Below, piece after piece: positions 14,469 through 15,162 of a stretch of 15,162 nt of DNA. This DNA is from an uncultured bacterium (GTDB lineage Bacteria; Bacteroidota; Ignavibacteria; Kapaibacteriales; UBA2268): positions 1-15,162 of the forward strand of contig CALLXS010000015.1 of assembly GCA_937875295.1 (NCBI GenBank), in the 5' to 3' direction. Under the pieces are notes generated by a model. That model made no database searches. It was not told the DNA's origin and was given only the letters and a program-made list of their open reading frames with translations. How positions within the stretch are numbered: the first letter of the stretch is position 1; each line of letters begins with the position of its first letter. The position numbers and the translations under genes are program-made.

Positions 14469-15162
14469 TCACATTTTCATTTTATAATAAAATGAAGTAT
14501 GTAAGATTATATAATCAATAAAGTTATCTAAATCAATTTTAGTATTTAGATATTCTAATCCATTTTTTTGCATATCTAAAAATTCTAATGTATCAATTAA
14601 ATCAAACCATTCTTTGCCACAATCATAATTTGGAGCATACTTTAGTCCGTCCAAAGTATAGTAAAAATTCTTTTCTAAAGCAATTATAGATGATTTTTCT
14701 ATATTATATTTTTCTGCAATAAAGTTATCATCTTGTCTTTCCATTAGCTTAGCTATACCATAAAATTTTCCATTTAAAAAAGTTAGCACATTATTTATAG
14801 GTGAACACAATAAGTTTTCATTTAAATTTTCAGCTAAGTTATGTGCAATTTGATCTCGCATAAGAGCTCTTTTCCAATCATTTCCTCCATTTCTTAAAGA
14901 TAATTTTTCGTAGTTATTTTGGTATTCATCGGGGAAAAATTTATGCTCAAACGTTGGATATTGATAATAATCTTCTGCATAAAGTCGCCAAGATTTTTGA
15001 GGATAAGTACGTGAGTTTGAACCTTGTAAACGTAAGCCTATGGCTGAATTATATGGGGAAATATCATTAGCAAAATATTCGAAATTAGCAGGGATTATTT
15101 TTTTATAAAGTATTTCTCTTGGGTATGTAAGACCTATTTTAATTACATTAAATGGTCTACTT
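14469..15162 (-). pseudogene. CotH-family (spore-coat-kinase-like) protein, 3'-truncated, 5' end beyond window
   Basis: 230 codons are visible, open from the window edge to a TGA at 14471-14469. The protein matches the central part of the CotH family: IGLRLQGSNSRTYPQKSWRL, then YEKLSLRNGGNDWKRALMRD, then a turn of the type LNGKFYGIAKLMER. CotH proteins are secreted atypical kinases; B. subtilis CotH phosphorylates CotB and CotG. Here the frame diverges after DNFIDYIILHT and stops 9 residues later. Homologues normally continue with an Asn-x-Asp-Trp segment and the catalytic and metal-binding Asp residues, all missing here. No other frame between 14445 and 14510 restores them. I infer a gene that lost its 3' half at a breakpoint near 14500, beside the convergent rqcH stop 24 nt away. 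It could alternatively be a short divergent CotH protein; the missing N-terminus prevents a full judgement. Confidence 0.7.
14476..14496. repeat. 21-bp perfect palindrome at the CotH truncation point
   Basis: TTCATTTTATAATAAAATGAA reads the same on both strands apart from its central base. It lies between the convergent ends of rqcH and the CotH remnant and encodes the divergent tail of the latter. With no loop it is a poor terminator, but it might serve both transcripts. It may mark a rearrangement junction. Confidence 0.5.

Noticed and set aside
14505..14516. Palindrome GATTATATAATC
   Set aside because: It lies in the conserved coding part of the CotH remnant and is short; chance in AT-rich sequence.

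Overview
This is a strongly AT-rich window, roughly 30% G+C by eye, most likely from a member of the Bacteroidota or the wider FCB group. The main support is a promoter upstream of the lipoprotein gene that fits the Bacteroidota -33/-7 pattern (TTTG, 19 nt, TATTTTTG). Most starts also lack a Shine-Dalgarno sequence, and there is a secreted lipoprotein protease and a CotH-type protein. Pyruvate:ferredoxin oxidoreductase at the left edge points to an anaerobic or fermentative metabolism. This lineage call is inference; no rRNA or other marker gene is present.

Layout. Positions 1-712 (minus) hold the N-terminal part of NifJ/PFOR. Divergent from it on the plus strand are a TRIC/UPF0126 membrane protein (958-1593), a HEAT-repeat protein (1682-2317) and a decayed PhnB/VOC gene (2363-2784), closed by a clear hairpin terminator at 2811-2844. 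On the minus strand follow a pirin (2885-3757), a 684-residue papain-like cysteine-protease lipoprotein (4022-6076), a 1382-residue dikinase related to PPDK but with a very different architecture (6228-10376), and a Cu/Zn-efflux-type permease fused to an HMA domain (10509-11843). On the plus strand an exported PAP2 phosphatase (11894-12781) and the ribosome-quality-control factor RqcH (12819-14444) sit 37 nt apart. The right edge holds a CotH-family reading frame on the minus strand (14469-15162) that ends before the catalytic part of its domain.

How the genes relate. They look like mostly independent functions rather than one pathway: pyruvate oxidation and a phosphotransfer enzyme of unknown acceptor, metal export, envelope phosphatase, rescue of stalled ribosomes, and a secreted protease. 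The most informative non-coding structures are two near-identical 64-bp direct repeats that each contain a terminator. One lies just 3' of the protease gene and the other just 3' of the dikinase gene, so the protease gene with its promoter is bracketed like a module inserted behind the dikinase. Two genes (VOC and CotH) are broken, so the region shows gene decay. I found no tRNA, rRNA, CRISPR array, insertion sequence or riboswitch.
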